This document shows, piece after piece, positions 12,890 to 12,918 of a stretch of 12,918 bases of DNA. The notes beneath the pieces were generated by a model. The model made no database searches and was not told where the DNA came from. It saw only the letters and a list, made by a program, of their open reading frames with translations. This DNA comes from JAFGCR01 sp964538225. Its GTDB lineage: Bacteria > Patescibacteriota > Gracilibacteria > UM-FILTER-43-11. Both the position numbers and the translations under genes were made by a program. Positions within the stretch are counted from its first letter, which is position 1. The number at the start of each line of letters is the position of its first letter. The DNA lies in contig CAZIDW010000035.1 of the NCBI GenBank assembly GCA_964538225.1, forward strand, positions 1 through 12,918, written 5' to 3'.

Positions 12890-12918
12890 CTATGAGCCGT
12901 GTAATCACCGGGGTCGCC

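Larger units (their letters stand above)
12655..12918. other. Right-edge segment without a convincing gene
   Basis: The first about 100 bases are A/T-rich and hold the PH-gene promoter. From about 12780 the sequence turns G+C-rich and holds an 11-base direct repeat CTGTATTCCTT (12780-12790 and 12810-side copy at 12809-12819) and nested inverted repeats. A plus-strand ATG at 12892 opens nine codons (MSRVITGVA) to the edge. Its ATG overlaps the stop of an upstream open frame (12758-12895) that lacks a normal start codon. A minus-strand frame is also open from the edge to about 12777. None of these can be called a gene. Confidence 0.5.

Noticed and set aside
12758..12918. Gene starting at ATG 12892, and the open frame ending at 12895
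   Set aside because: Only nine codons are visible in one and the other lacks a start codon; the composition and palindromes suggest a repeat rather than coding sequence.
1..12918. Alternative genetic code (TGA read as glycine), seen in some CPR lineages
   Set aside because: TGA ends nadC, the 105-aa gene, the glycosyltransferase and PH copy 2 at sensible positions, and no conserved protein contains internal TGA.
1..12918. Defence system, phage or transposon genes
   Set aside because: No recognisable integrase, transposase, Cas, restriction or toxin-antitoxin motif was seen; the unknown small genes give no positive evidence.

Overview
The window looks like a tightly packed bacterial chromosome fragment of moderate G+C (by eye about 45-48 %). 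TGA is used as an ordinary stop (nadC, the 1550 gene, the glycosyltransferase), so there is no sign of a recoded genetic code. Consensus-like TTGACA/TATAAT promoters occur, but I see no convincing Shine-Dalgarno sequence before any start codon. Tandem bacterial-PH membrane proteins, an amidase/NBR1-Ig-like/SpoIID giant and A/T-word intergenic repeats together suggest a Patescibacteria (CPR)-like or similar uncultivated lineage. That assignment is inference and could be wrong.

Left part (1-3082): nadC on the minus strand is followed, with a one-base stop/start overlap, by a membrane-anchored transglutaminase-like protein that runs off the left edge. Divergent from nadC, a near-consensus promoter drives two small overlapping genes of unknown function (1550-2136). 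These meet two unknown minus-strand genes (2129-2722 and 2786-3082) tail to tail.

Centre (3186-6936): a plus-strand run of miaB (tRNA methylthiolation), a GT4 glycosyltransferase, mgsA (methylglyoxal synthase) and a patatin-like lipase. The last three are separated by 1-2 bases and must be co-transcribed. A hairpin made of repetitive A/T words separates miaB from the other three. The run ends in a 6-base overlap with the convergent tsaB.

Right part (6931-12654, all minus strand): two tandem bacterial-PH membrane proteins, then a 1231-residue secreted protein, then tsaB (the t6A tRNA modification factor). The secreted protein joins a zinc amidase domain, four Ig-like repeats and a SpoIID/LytB transglycosylase-type domain. 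It is the most remarkable gene here, a predicted two-activity peptidoglycan-cutting enzyme in one chain. The last 264 bases hold no convincing gene. They contain the promoter of the PH gene and then an abrupt G+C-rich block with nested inverted repeats at the window edge.

Together the genes cover tRNA modification (miaB, tsaB), NAD synthesis (nadC), central-carbon overflow (mgsA) and cell-envelope work (glycosyltransferase, patatin, transglutaminase-like, PH proteins, wall hydrolase). I saw no mobile element, CRISPR array, tRNA or rRNA.
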